Positions 44,673-55,884 of a DNA stretch of 64,000 nucleotides are shown piece after piece. A program made the translations under genes and the position numbers. How positions within the stretch are numbered: position 1 is the first letter of the stretch; every line of letters starts with the position of its first letter. Origin of the DNA: Dacryopinax spathularia (lineage: Eukaryota > Basidiomycota > Dacrymycetes > Dacrymycetales > Dacrymycetaceae); the NCBI GenBank assembly GCA_037974965.1, contig JBBPFI010000003.1:682001-746000 (forward strand), read 5' to 3'. The notes under the pieces were generated by a model. That model was not told where the DNA came from, did no database searches, and saw only the letters and a list, made by a program, of their open reading frames with translations.

Positions 44673-47600
44673 TTAGCGCCGCCCCACGACAGCGAAGATG
44701 ACAGCGTCCCATCCCCACAGAATCCAACGGATCTCCACCAGTCGTTTGACCTCCCTCCATCCGCCCTCACCGCCCCGTAAGGAGTCGCTTTGTGCCTGGG
44801 ACGGGTAGAAGAGGAAGTCCGCAGGTGAGAGGAGCGACCGGATGAGGGAACCGAGGAGAAAGGCGATTATCGCGGTGACAAGAACAAACATGAGGCTGTA
44901 CTGCTGGCGATGCAGGGTGTCCTCCCATGACACAGTTAAAGCCGCAGACCTTGATGCTCTCCGGGAGATGGCAGGCCGTGCACCCTTAGACGGAGTGCCG
45001 GGCCGTGTAGGAAGAGGCGAAGTGATAAAGGAGGGCATCGTAATAGTGGGCGTGAGCCGCATGAGATTATTCGAACTGAAAAATCCGAGGAGTGTGGCTT
45101 GACCAGCCGGTTTCGTTTCGACAACATCAGCAGCCTGTATAAACCTAAGAATGCTACCTGGCTCTGGAGAAATTCGTCACTTACGGGAGCAGCATCTTGT
45201 GTGTCACCCTCGACCGTTTTCACCCCAGGGTCTGGATCCGCTAGTTGCACATCCACAGCATCGGAATCAGCAGCCACAACGGAGTCATCTACGTAGTGCA
45301 TCGCTACAGCGATGGGCTCGCGCAGCTGCTTGGGGATTTCTTGACCATCGCTTGCAGATCCCCTGGAACAAATGTCAACCCCTTGGCGACGATAACCTCA
45401 GCGAAGAACTTACCTTCGCAGCTTTGCAAGCTTCTCCACCCGGTTATCCTCCAGCTCCTCCATCCCAAAAGCGTCCACTGATTCGCGCTCGGTCAACACG
45501 GTCACCGGCTTTCCCATAAAGAATACTCCTCTCTTGGCCGCCGAGTCATTCTCCGTGATAGAAACGGAAACAAGCGCTCCCTTCTCTTCTAGGTCCTTCA
45601 GCCAAGCAGGCGATTCGAGCCCTTGACTGTCGTTGGAATCGTCAATGCTGAGTGGATCTGACACGGGCGCGTAGTATGCCGCTGTTGGTAAGGTGAAGCG
45701 TAGGAGGTGCTTAGTCGGCGACACAGCCTCCGATAAGTCCATCGCATGGGAGTGCAAGGGTGAAGGCGGCATAGTATATGCGGCTGCACGTATATCCAGG
45801 TTCGCGGGAACGTCGTACACCAGCTCGTGCGAGAGATCCAAAGGTTTGGAACGGGGTGAGGTGGAGAGCAATTCAAAACCAACCTCAATGCGGTAGGATG
45901 ATCCATAGAGATCGGGATACAGCAGCAGTTCCCCGATAACGAAGTCTGCATTGGCCAGCGTTTTCGGTGCAAGCGTGGCGGATGGTGGTCGTGCAAATGA
46001 TCCCAGCCGGGAGCGAGTTGGAGGCGAAGACAAGGAAGATGACCTCATCGTCAACGACGCCGTTCTTATATGTCCGCGTGCCAGTCTCACATTTACTGAA
46101 TCAGCAGAAGCGCCGACCGTGCTAGAGGACGGGGTAGGAAAGGGTACTGGCGACGGACCGGGTGAAGGATCTGCGCTGGACGCTTTCCCCGACACGCTTG
46201 GCTCTGCAAGCTTTGCTGTAGGCATAGTAGGCGTCTTCTCCTTGTCGAAAGGGGTTGAAGGTCTGGTCGGAGTTCCAGGTCGCCGTGGTTTGACAAGAAT
46301 CTTGGCCTCAAATACCTTCTTTGTTGGCGAGAAACTTTGTGTGACCAAGCTGCGCTGGTCGTCGGACAAATCCAATAGCCACTCAGCGCCAGTTTCCGAG
46401 TCTTCATCCCTTGAAACCGATAGGGCCCTGGCCGGCCACCGGAGCGAAGGCGGAGGCGACTGGGACCGCAGAACCTTCTCCAGTGAAAGTATGCTTTGTG
46501 GTAAGACAGAATTCAGCATGCCGTTGACTGCCAGTGGAATTTGTCCGGCAAAGTCGATTGCGCTAAACTGAATGACACGCGTCGAGGGAATGGCGTAGTT
46601 CTCGGTCGTATAGGGATCCAAAGTCTCCATCACCCAACCATGAAGATGAATATGTCCGATGGAGAGACTGCTTGCATTGACCTTGCTGGGTGAAAGATGA
46701 GAAGCCAGTGATGACTCTGCGAAGGAGGCTGTTGCATGGTAAATGGTGGACACGGCTTCTGCTGATACCCAGCCGGTACCACCCGTTTCAGCCCCGCTGC
46801 CATTCAGTCGACTTCTCGATTGACCCGAAGGTGCTCGTCCAGTGATGCTCCCTATGTAGAAGCCGCGTTTCTGGAATGGAAAGGTGGTCCTTAGGGTAGC
46901 AAACGCGGTGGAGCAACCATGGCCATATTCCTCCAAGGTAACGGCAGAGTCTAACCTGTCGTCCCACTGTTGACGAGAGGCGAGGTCAACCACAACATGC
47001 GCGACATCTTCTGCGCAGATGCCTTCGATCACCTTCTCCGATCGGTACATTGGAATGGTTGGGGAGACTTCCTCAAAAATGCGACGGGATACGGTAAGTC
47101 CGTTGTTCTCACTCAGTCCAATCCAATGAGAAGCGGGAATCGCTTGGAGCCTTTGAACTAATGCGAGGGCTCCCAGCGCTGCTCTCAGCGGGGCCACTGC
47201 GCGACTGGCATCTTCCTGTATCAGAGAGGCAGGCGTGGGCCCGATAGCTGCGCTGGCGGCTGCGGCCGCCGCAGACGTTGTGCTGCTGGCTTGTTCCACA
47301 GCCATGGTGAACCACCTTGCGACTGGACTTGTGAACGGCTGCATGGACATCCTCGAAAAGCGAGCTGCCGACGGGCTTACTTCGAAATCGCCATCTTCGG
47401 TGTCGGTGCGTCGCCTGCGAACCAGGCCTGGTACAGGCGGCTGATCTAGGGGCATTCGAGACGGTTTCACGCGCTTTTGCCGAGAGCGAGATTTGATCTC
47501 CGCTTCCGACAACGGAATAAGGTCGACCTTGACTTTGACACCGTTGACAGTAACCACCGCCTTTTCTCGAATAGCTCCCGGTACTTTTCTGATTTGCGCA

Positions 47601-50206
47601 AGCACACGGTCTTCACCCACCATGATCGCATCATGCTGAATCGTAACCCAAAGGCCACCGCCTTCAGCCGCAAGCTTGTGTCGCCTCAAACAGGACACAT
47701 TTTGTGGTGGTGGATCGACCACAATCTCGACATGTGAAGCCCATGAATCTGCATCAATGCGCAGTTCGCAGTCAATCTTGGGAATGGTATCGAGCGGTTG
47801 CGAGTTGACAATGACCGGTGGCGAACCTGCGTCAACAGGTGATTGCTGTTCGCCGGTCGATGAGGGCAGAGGGTCTTTGAAGCGCTCTGCCTCGGCTGAG
47901 GGTACAGAGCTTCGCCGTTGTTCAGATCCTTCGTATTCCAAGCGGAATAGACCCTTGTCGTACTCATAGCGACTTCGGTTGACCCGCGCTCCTCCTAGAC
48001 GGGCAATGACGGGCGGACTGCCAAACTTGATAGCGAATTCACCCATGCCGGCCAAGGTGGTTATCATCTGCTGAGGGATATAGCCCTTATTTGACCATCC
48101 TTTGGGATCCGATTGATCAAGTAAGGTAATCTGTGTCGTGGTAGGTGATAGACTCTCGATTGCCCACCCCTGGAGGTCAACTTGACTGCGGATATAGGCA
48201 GGATCCGGAGGGGGTATAGACGGAAACAGGTTGGTATCTTCTGTTGAAAAGGCAAAGACGTGTACCGATGAGGAGGATTTGTATGCCGTCTTCAAAAGCA
48301 TGGTTTCTCGCGGCCTTACAGGAAGGTGAGACTGCGTTCAGATCTAAGCATGAACGCGCTTACATTACTGGCCACACGCCTTTTGTCTTCCAGTGCCATA
48401 GATCCGTCAACTCATTGACATCCTCCAAGAGAACAGCATCATCGAAGCTTTTGTCCCATTGTGCCCTCGTCCCGGGGGTGTCGACCATGCTGAATAAATC
48501 CCACAAAGTGACACCAACGAAAACGGCCGATGCGCGGTATACGATAAGGGTGGGGTCGATAGAATCGAGCTGCGTGACGGTGACCCCTCGAGATTCTGTG
48601 ATCGGCTTCCACTTGGCTTCTGGTTCTTGGAGCAATGACGTGAAATAGATGTAGTTACGACGGACCAACCCAAGAATGGCTTTCTCCGCTGCAGGACTTC
48701 GCTCAGTAGCAGTTTGTACAATGGGCCGCTTGCTGACTTGGGTCGAGGGCCCGGAGTCAGCCGAGTCGACGGTGTTGAACGTATGTATGCTGATAGCCTG
48801 TACGTCGGAAACATCACCGAACACGTCTTTTTGGATGGCGAAAGACACTGGGTCCCTGGATTCGAAAGACGCAACTTCGTGCGGCATCCCATTGACGCGA
48901 ATGCCTGGAACTCCCCCCGCAAGTTCGGCCACAAGTTTGACGCTCATGATCGAATCGTTCGGCGGAGGCGGATGTATGAGTCTAAAGACAAGGCGACCAT
49001 TGTCGCTTCCAGTACCACCCTGCGTGATACGACCCGCCTGGGCCATCCAAGGCGCAGCAGCTGTCTCTTCTGACGGCGCTTTGACCGTCACCTGTAGATC
49101 CCACCCGTGGAGGGAAGGTAGTCCAAGTTCGATTGTGCGTTCCAGTCGACGCCTTTCTTTCTGGAGCTGGACCTCTTCCAACGTTTTCTCCTTTGGTCCT
49201 CCGACTTCAAACTCGTCGTCTTCTGGACGTATGATGGCGTACTCCATGACCAGCGCCTCCCTCCCAGCTTCTCCATATACGATGGAGAATATTGAGATGC
49301 CTAATCCGTAGCCGATGAAGCGCGGTATTCGGTTACCTTTCTGCCGCACGCTTTCAACCAGTCCGAGTAATAGGACGGGAAGGTGTTGACCAATGCCCAG
49401 GCCAGCCATTCCCCAAACCGCATTCAAGTCATGTTGCCATAAACAGGTCAGACGGATTCTGGACGTCTGATGTCCTCTGGTAGACACGTCCGTCGGCGAA
49501 ACGGAGGGCTGTACGAATTGAATGCACCAGGAGGACAGGCGCACAGTCGACCGGACGTAAGGTGGTGACGGGCGCAAGTATGCGGGGTCGTCAGAAGACC
49601 TTGGGAGGGAAGTTGAGATATCGATAAGCGTGGTTGGATCGCTGAATATTCGACCAATGGTGATAGCATCTCGTGGACTGACAAGCGTGTGAGAGGGTGT
49701 TGCCTAGACCCGGGCTGTTGCCACTCACTTTGCGGGCCAACCAAGCTTGAATTCAGTTTTGCATATTCGAGTGTCTGGGTCCAGCAACTCAACCAGATGG
49801 GATCCATCGACGATGGGATCCCAGCTCTTTCTCAGCTCCGGAGTCTGAAGAACCACCTTCCAATTATCTGGGTCGAGCAGCACCCCGTCGTCCGTGAATA
49901 CGTCGAGTATCGCCCTATAGACATCCCCATCCTTCCCCTGTTTCCGATGGACGGCAACGTCGGACAGAGTTGTGCCCGCACGACCTTTGGTCTTGCTGGG
50001 GTGTGCAACGGCAGCGTCATGCTTCGTCGGCCCTTGCGTAAGGGGTACACGTCTCCATTCAGAAGACGGGGCGCTCAGGAGTGAGCGGAACCGGCTCTGA
50101 GCGTCACGGAGAGCTATAAGCCATGATTCTCGTATCCTACGCCAGTATAAGTTAGTCTTCTGCTGATAACTAGCCATCGATACACACACCTGGAGCCCTC
50201 CGACAT
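44673..50206 (-). CDS. Giant protein with three START-like regions and C-terminal membrane anchor
   Basis: START domains bind and move sterols, phospholipids or ceramides. Exons: 50206-50190, 50136-49729, 49677-48364, 48314-45414, 45362-45185 and 45134-44673, giving 1759 residues. Seen: START-like region 1 (about 5-220) with NWKVVLQTPELRKSWDPIVD; a hydrophobic stretch near 245-300 (GLGIGQHLPVLLLGLVE, FIGYGLGISIFSIVYG); START 2 (about 455-700), the most complete, with GVTLWDLFSMVDTPGTRAQW, VMPRETMLLKTAYKS and GYIPQQMITTLAGMGEFAIK; START 3 (about 940-1190) with EDVAHVVVDLASRQQWDDRL and FPFQKRGFYIGS; Ser/Pro linkers; and one helix SLMFVLVTAIIAFLLGSLI near the C-terminus. That end fits an ER or contact-site anchor. 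Related uncharacterised basidiomycete proteins exist to my knowledge. Divergent from the rhomboid gene over 204 bases. Confidence 0.82.
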
Positions 50207-50410
50207 TGCCAGAAGCACATCACCGCATCAGCAAAGGCTGCCAGTCGTCGTTCACGCCACCAACTGTCGTGTCCTCATGCGCACAGGGACCTCGGCCAAA
50301 GACACGCACGCGTCACAAGCACTTCTCCGTCGCCACTCGGCTGCCATCTATCGTCAGTCCACGCTCTTATAACTGCTCGTCTTCGGACTTAGAGGCTTGT
50401 CCTCTGCCCC

Positions 50411-51809
50411 ATGTCTAGATATGGCTGGAGACTGCCGTCCTGCGCTAGAATTCGACCGGTTCTTCAACCATGGGCGCCTTCAATTCCGCGACGATGCAAT
50501 AGCACATTTCAGGGTGCGGAGACGTTCGAGAGCTTTGTAGCCCACCACCGTCCGGTATTCTGGCGACCTATTTTCGTATGCGAGCTGTCTCTGCCCCGTG
50601 AAGCGAGGTGCTTATACGTCCTCAGTTCTCGATAGGCGTAGGAGCAGGGACATATGGTCTTGCGGCCTACTGTACCAACGAAGACACCAAGAAATGGGCG
50701 AGGGAGCTAGCTCTGGGCTCTTGGTGGTCACCGGGGAGACCTGTGACTGTGGAAATGCAGCGAGCGAGAAAGAATGCGCTACATAAGGTACGTCCTCTGG
50801 CTTCGAGCTTGAATGTTGCTTTAGCTGACACTTCGTTGGCTTGACAGCGCCTGTCGAACCAGCTGAAGACCATTGTGGAAAGTACGAAAGGATGGCCGGC
50901 GCTTTTGCGCGTATATTTCCAGCGATCGTATATCACCTTCGCAGAATCCTGGCTGAGAACCAGCGACGGTCAACGAGCAGCGATCAATATTCTCCTTCTA
51001 AACGCTGCCGTCTTTGTAGGATGGCAAATACCCATGCTGCGCAACCAGATGGCTGCCCATTTCCTACACTCACCTCTCTCAGGCAAGAGTTACACGCTGG
51101 TCACCTCCGCCTTTAGCCACCAGAGTTACTGGCATATCGGCTTCAACATGTTCGCATTGTATTCCTTTGGTTCGGTCGCTTTCAACTGGCTTGGCGAGCA
51201 GCAGATTAGGCGCCGCGGGAGTATGCCCGAATCGACTTACGCCTATCATTCATACGCATTCTATATGCTAGGTGAGTGACCAAACTAGTGAGTGAGCTTC
51301 ATTGACGATGCTTTCTAGCGGGTATCTTTTCCTCCTTAGTTTCACACGTTGTGGCCAGCCGATTCCGGTTCCCCCGAATAGTGGCTGCGTTGGCGTCCAG
51401 CGGCGGTGCGACTACTGCCGCTCAAGCAGCTCAAGCAACCTCCATATTGCCCTCGCTAGGTGCCTCCGGGGCCATCTACGCGACTGTCACACTCAGTGCG
51501 CTGGCTTTCCCGGATCAAAGCATTGCGTTCATCTTCCTCCCCTGGGTGCATTTCCCCATCACAGCGGGAGTGAGTGGAATGGTCTTATTAGACATTGTTG
51601 GAGTGCTGCGAGGATGGAGGTCAGCTCCATGCTCAGCCATCACCGCAACCGCTCGTTGACACCTATCTAGAGTTTTCGATCATTGGGCACATCTAGGCGG
51701 TGCCGCCTTCGGAGTGTTCTACTACTACTATGGGCCGCAGCTATGGAACTGGACCCGACGTCGACTGGATCAGAGGGGGGATACAGGTACAATGTTAGTT
51801 ACGACATAA
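50411..51809 (+). CDS. PCP1: Mitochondrial rhomboid protease (PCP1/PARL type)
   Basis: Intramembrane serine protease of the inner mitochondrial membrane; yeast Pcp1 cuts Mgm1 and Ccp1. Exons: 50411-50575, 50626-50787, 50848-51271, 51319-51619 and 51671-51809, giving 396 residues. Seen: an Arg-rich presequence (MSRYGWRLPSCARIRPVLQP), a first helix FFSIGVGAGTYGLAAY before the core, NILLLNAAVFVGWQIP, the oxyanion-side SHQSYWHIGFNMFALYSFGS, the catalytic Ser in LGASGAIYA and the catalytic His in FDHWAHLGGAAFG. The 1+6 helix plan of PARL-type enzymes fits. An Arg-rich insert (EQQIRRRGSMPEST) follows helix two. Convergent with the next gene: its stop is only 14 bases from the neighbour's stop. Confidence 0.92.
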
Positions 51810-51823
51810 TGATGCATCGCCCC

Positions 51824-52426
51824 TCAACTCGACTCTTTCGCGAGGAGCTTGTTCGTTCGATCCTTCGCTATGTTCATGGTCGCTTCCACTCCACGCTCCA
51901 GCTCCTCGAGCCATTCCGGGCTTCCGGGTGCATACGGTACGATGATCGATGGGTCGATCGACTCCACCGTTCTTACTTCCAGCATACCCTTCATCTCTTC
52001 TGCGACCTGCGCTTTCGTGCGCCCGTTCACCCAAGTGACATATCGCAGACCGGGGTACTTTGTCTCATAGGCTTGATTAAGTATGACGAGCTGTTCTTGC
52101 ACAAGCGGGTCCACATGCTCAGTACTGCGCTGCTCCGTCGCGCTAAGTGCCGATAGTTTCTTCTTTTGGCCGATAGCAGGGTGTGCAGTGAGCAAGGGTG
52201 TTCGGGCTTGCCAGGGTAACTTGCTGACGATAGCAGCGAATGTGTCGATAACATCTGCATGCGATTTCGGTGGGTTCGCTTGAAGGGCTGCATGTAGTGT
52301 AGGCAGATTGTCTTCTACAGTGGACGATGGCTCGAAGACCAGATCCATGTATCTTGCCAGTGGGTGGTTAAGCCCATTGTAAGGGGATGTTATCTCTTCG
52401 AGGGTAGGGATGGTCGTTCCAGTCAT
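51824..52426 (-). CDS. OHCU decarboxylase domain protein (ureide pathway)
   Basis: OHCU decarboxylase (UraD) turns 2-oxo-4-hydroxy-4-carboxy-5-ureidoimidazoline into (S)-allantoin in urate breakdown. Single exon of 200 residues, start at 52426 (MTGTTIPTLEEITSPYN); the frame is open 22 codons further up but without a conserved look. Seen: LARYMDLVFEPSSTVEDNLP, FAAIVSKLPWQARTPLLTAHP with the catalytic-region His of the HPRIG motif (here HPAIGQKKKLSALSATEQ), LNQAYETKYPGLRYVTWVNG (the YExRFGhxFVxxV region, changed) and a helical end with EATMNIAKDRTNKLL. All helices of the fold are present. Fungal homologues are widespread even in species with an unclear urate route, so activity is likely rather than certain. 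The start is 111 bases from the divergent APN2 start. Confidence 0.8.
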   Translation of the reverse strand: MTGTTIPTLEEITSPYNGLNHPLARYMDLVFEPSSTVEDNLPTLHAALQANPPKSHADVIDTFAAIVSKLPWQARTPLLTAHPAIGQKKKLSALSATEQRSTEHVDPLVQEQLVILNQAYETKYPGLRYVTWVNGRTKAQVAEEMKGMLEVRTVESIDPSIIVPYAPGSPEWLEELERGVEATMNIAKDRTNKLLAKESS

Positions 52427-52536
52427 GATGGCCAGCCAGGGTCGCGTACGTGACGGACGCATCCAAATCAAGCGCTCGTGAGAGACGACCACTACTGCCT
52501 CCCCATGCTAGTGCAACCGTTCTCAAATGGTACGCC

Positions 52537-54620
52537 ATGCGAATATTGACGTGGAATATCGTGAGTCCACTGACCTACATTGCCCATCACGTCACGAATT
52601 GATTGTTATTAAGAATGGAGTTCGTACCCTTAACCAGTACCATCCGTACGCGTTGCTCATTCAGTATGATTGTGCATATGCCAATAGGTTCGCAGATGGT
52701 ACACCCTCAAGACGTTCCAGGCTATGCTGGAGAATGAGGACATCAAATCAGACATCTTCTGTTTCCAAGGTGCGCCCCACCGGGCCTCCTGACCCGAAGC
52801 GATAGCTGACTCATCTAACCCAGAGATGAAGGTCGCTCGCTCCGCCATAGACCGTTCTATCGCCTTACCTGGGTCGTATGATGCCTTCTTCTCCTTACCC
52901 CTGGGCAAAAACAAGGGTGGCTACAGCGGTGTTGCGGTCTATACCGACTCGAGAACGGTTAAGCCTCTCAAGGCGGAGGAAGGGCTCTCGGGGCTCTTGC
53001 AACCAAAACCTCCGCTGTCTCCAGACGAGCGAGTTTCTCACACGTATCCATCTGCACATATGCTGGAGTTCGTTCCCGATCATAAGGACCACGTACCTAC
53101 CGATCTGATGGAGCTTGACAATGAGGGTCGGGCGCTTGTGTTAGATTTTGGGCTCTTCGTTTTGATCAACACCTACTGCCCAGCCGAGGCCTCGGAGAAC
53201 CGCCTGCCATTCAAGATCAACTTTCATAACATGCTAAAGGAGCGTGTCCGTATCTTGGTGGAAGAAGAAGGCCGCGAAGTAATTGTGGTTGGCGATATCA
53301 ATATTTGTTCTCAACCGATCGACCACTGCGACGGTCAGCTGCAGAGCAAGCGCAGCGTCTGGTGGGATCATCCACCTCGAGTATGGTTGCGAGACTGGTT
53401 GAAGCCTAACGGCAAGCTCATTGACGTCACAAGGAGATTTTGGCCCGACCGGACTGGCATGTACACTTGTACGTCGTTTCTCGTGACACCGCAGTTCGTG
53501 CTGATTCGGATCAGGCTGGAACACTCTTATCGACGCCCGGACGGCAAACTACGGTACTCGAGTTGACTACGTTCTCTGCACTGAAGGCCTCCTACCTTGG
53601 ATTAAGCACTCAGATATTCTTCCGAATGTGCAGGGATCCGACCATTGTCCTGTTTTCGTCGACCTGCTCGATGAAATCACCATGCCAGATGGTGCGACAC
53701 GCCGTCTACAGGATGAGATGAGGTTCGACTCGGCACGAGACGTACCCAGGATTGCTGCACGACATGGGGACGAATTCTCCAAGAAGCAGCCACTTCTCTC
53801 ATCGTTCTTTGATAAGAAAGCCGCCTTATCGCCGAGCGATGAACCCAGCGGTCGCCTTGCGTCGATGGACCCACAAATACCTCGAACGCCTATAGATACT
53901 CCCCGGCCACCTACCGACCTCGAAAAGGAGCCGGCAACAGCTCTCTCAGGTGACACGGCTCCGCTACCTGCAGGCGTCATCGCGAGGACCTCGACGTCAG
54001 CACCAAGGTCGCCAACCGCGTCGCTTGGGAAGAGCAAAAGCAAGAGTGTTGAGAAGAAGACCAAGAAAGGTCAAATGAAGCTGTCATCTTTCTTTGGTTC
54101 ACCAGCAACGGCCGAGTCGAGACCTGTGGACAAGCCAAACGCGTCAAAGGCGCAGAAACGCACACCCACGCCAACCCAATCCACGCGAGAGTCTGCGGAT
54201 TTGCTTGAGGACGCTGAGGATGGAGCTTGGGAGAGTTATATTGGCCAATCCGGCACCTCTGAGTCGGCCAAAGCCGCTTGGTCGACCCTTCTTTCCCGCC
54301 CCACGGCACCAAAGTGCTCGGGGCATGGTATTCCTGCCAAGGAGTTTGTTGTTAACAAGCCCGGCCCCACAAAAGGCCGGCATTTCTATCTGTGCTCCTT
54401 GTGAGTGACTCTTATGTTCACTCATTTCCATCGCATACTGACTACTTGAAGACCTGTAGGGACCGGATACGATGCGGGACATTCCAAGCGGCTGAGAGAA
54501 GAAGTCAATCCGGAGTTCCGGTGCAACTTTTTCATGTGGGCCAGTGATGTGAAGAAGAGGACGACATCTTCACAAGGGTCGCCCTCCGCTAAGAGACCAC
54601 GCGTAGAGGGCCTTGTTTAG
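52537..54620 (+). CDS. APN2: AP endonuclease 2 (class II, ExoIII family)
   Basis: Cuts DNA 5' of abasic sites and clears 3' blocking ends in base excision repair; nuclear. Exons: 52537-52560, 52614-52645, 52696-52769, 52824-53468, 53515-54400 and 54452-54620, giving 609 residues. Seen: MRILTWNINGVRTLNQY, DIFCFQEMKVAR (metal Glu), GYSGVAVYTDSRTVKPLKAE, LINTYCPAEASENRLPFKIN (catalytic Tyr), VVGDINICSQPIDHCDGQ (Asp/Asn pair), TCWNTLIDARTANYGTRVDY and GSDHCPVFVDL (catalytic His). A disordered middle (about 330-520) carries QMKLSSFFG, a PIP-box-like PCNA-binding motif, and a similar QPLLSSFFD further up. The C-terminus is a GRF zinc finger: CSGHGIPAKEFVVNKPGPTK, YLCSLPVG, CNFFMW. Exons 1-3 are tiny, but the family fixes them. 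Confidence 0.95.
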
Positions 54621-55453
54621 CAATGTCCGTTGTGAATTACAGTATGGATACCATCGGCATTGATACCTTGAACTATGGCATGGCGTCCGACTTCCCAAGA
54701 GACCGCGATCAAGAAAAGCGCCGGGAAATGCCATGCACTGGTCGGATATGCGGGACTGGCTCGCCGCAGCTGAACGCGGCTACCCGCGAGCGAACTACTA
54801 TGGTACGAACAGGCTGTCCGGGTCTGCCTAGCAAGGTTAGAAAGGACGTGCGCAGCCTATTTCTTCCTCTTATCTCCGGACGTCCATGCGGCTCTCTTGG
54901 ATAGCTGCGGCAAGCCGCGGGCTAGGTGGGCCGGGACAGACTGTTCCCGTTACGTTCCTGTAAATCTAGATACTTCTGTAGGGCTAATCCAATCCGGCCA
55001 ACGTCAGCCCCTATCCGCTTCTAACTCGCGCAGCCTCTGTGGGGTTGTGAAGTGGGAAGATCACATCGATTGGAGATGCGCCTGGGGAAGCTATACGAAA
55101 ATGCCAGTGTGTATGGGCGGGGCAAATTCAGATGGGTACTGAAAATGATCATTTCCCCCAGGAGGAAAAACAGAAAAAAGAAAGTTTACTTCATCCCTCC
55201 CATGTGCATACCGTCCTCTGGCCCGTTGTTGTCAGCTGAGGCTGAACAGTCAATTGGCCAACGGGGTATGGTGATGGGAGCACCTTTGGCCTGTTCTCCC
55301 TGGTATGACTTCTCTGGGAGGCCATCAGGATGACAAAGCAGGTAGAACGCGCAGATGTTTGAAGCTACCGTCGAGAGTCGCTGCGTACAGAACTGCAGGC
55401 CCGGAGGAAGTGGAAGTTGTGCTCATTTCCAGAGACAAAAAAAAAAGACAAAA
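54621..55453. other. Intergenic region between APN2 and the tRNA gene
   Basis: No protein-coding gene, repeat or tRNA seen besides the A-run next to the tRNA at its right end. It should hold the 3' UTR of APN2. Confidence 0.45.
55437..55453 (-). terminator. Pol III terminator of tRNA-Arg
   Basis: On the minus strand the tRNA acceptor stem is followed at once by TTTT (55453-55450), then GTC and a run of ten T (55446-55437). Runs of four or more T end Pol III transcription; the second, longer run is probably the efficient one. Confidence 0.75.
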
Positions 55454-55546
55454 GGTTACGGTGGGACTCGAACCCACAATCTCCTGCTGGCACAGACTTC
55501 AAGTCCTAACCGGAAACAGGCGCCTGAACCATTAGGCCACGCAACC
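55454..55546 (-). tRNA. tRNA-Arg (anticodon CCG) with 21-base intron
   Basis: 93-base gene on the minus strand; 72 bases after splicing. Acceptor GGTTGCG pairs with CGTAACC (one G-U), D-stem GCCT/AGGC, anticodon stem CCTGT/GCAGG, loop TTCCGGA with anticodon CCG at 55513-55511, T-arm GTGGG-TTCGAGT-CCCAC. The intron is 55509-55489, exactly after position 37 as expected for eukaryotic tRNA introns. The D-arm (GTGGCCTAATGG) and variable region (AGATTG) match human tRNA-Arg(CCG), which supports the assignment. Internal A and B boxes (TGGCCTAATGG; GGTTCGAGTCC) are intact. The base after the acceptor stem is T, unusual as a discriminator for Arg. CGG codons are frequent in a GC-rich genome, so this gene is probably needed. 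Confidence 0.92.
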
Positions 55547-55884
55547 TTCGTACAAAATTGACTCAATAAGTAAAGTATAATCTCAAAATTTTCTCTGGCC
55601 GATACGGCACACCGACCCTGAACAGGCGGCGCGAGATTTCGCTGGGGTTCAGGGTTCACTCGGAGCCGCTTACGGCGCGGGGCCGACGAATACTTTGGCG
55701 CATACACACACCCGGGTTCTTGGCAGCCGCAGCGATCCCCTCAGCCTGCTCATACCCCATCCACTTGGCTTATAACTTATCTCAACTCATGGAGGCACAG
55801 CTCTGATCTGCCTGGCTCTCCTTGACTGCTCCTTGTAGTGTTTGCTTGCTAACTTAGAACTGTCAACGCTCCAACCGACGCGCA
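55547..55884. other. Intergenic region between tRNA-Arg and ERG7
   Basis: 338 bases that should hold the ERG7 promoter and the tRNA upstream region, read in opposite directions. No further gene seen. No SRE-like ATCACCCCAC core was noticed. Confidence 0.4.

Noticed and set aside
55454-55546. Reading the tRNA as a long-variable-arm tRNA-Leu or tRNA-Ser
   Set aside because: Acceptor and D-arm resemble Leu, but no Leu anticodon stem-loop closes; removing a 21-base intron after position 37 gives a perfect tRNA-Arg(CCG).
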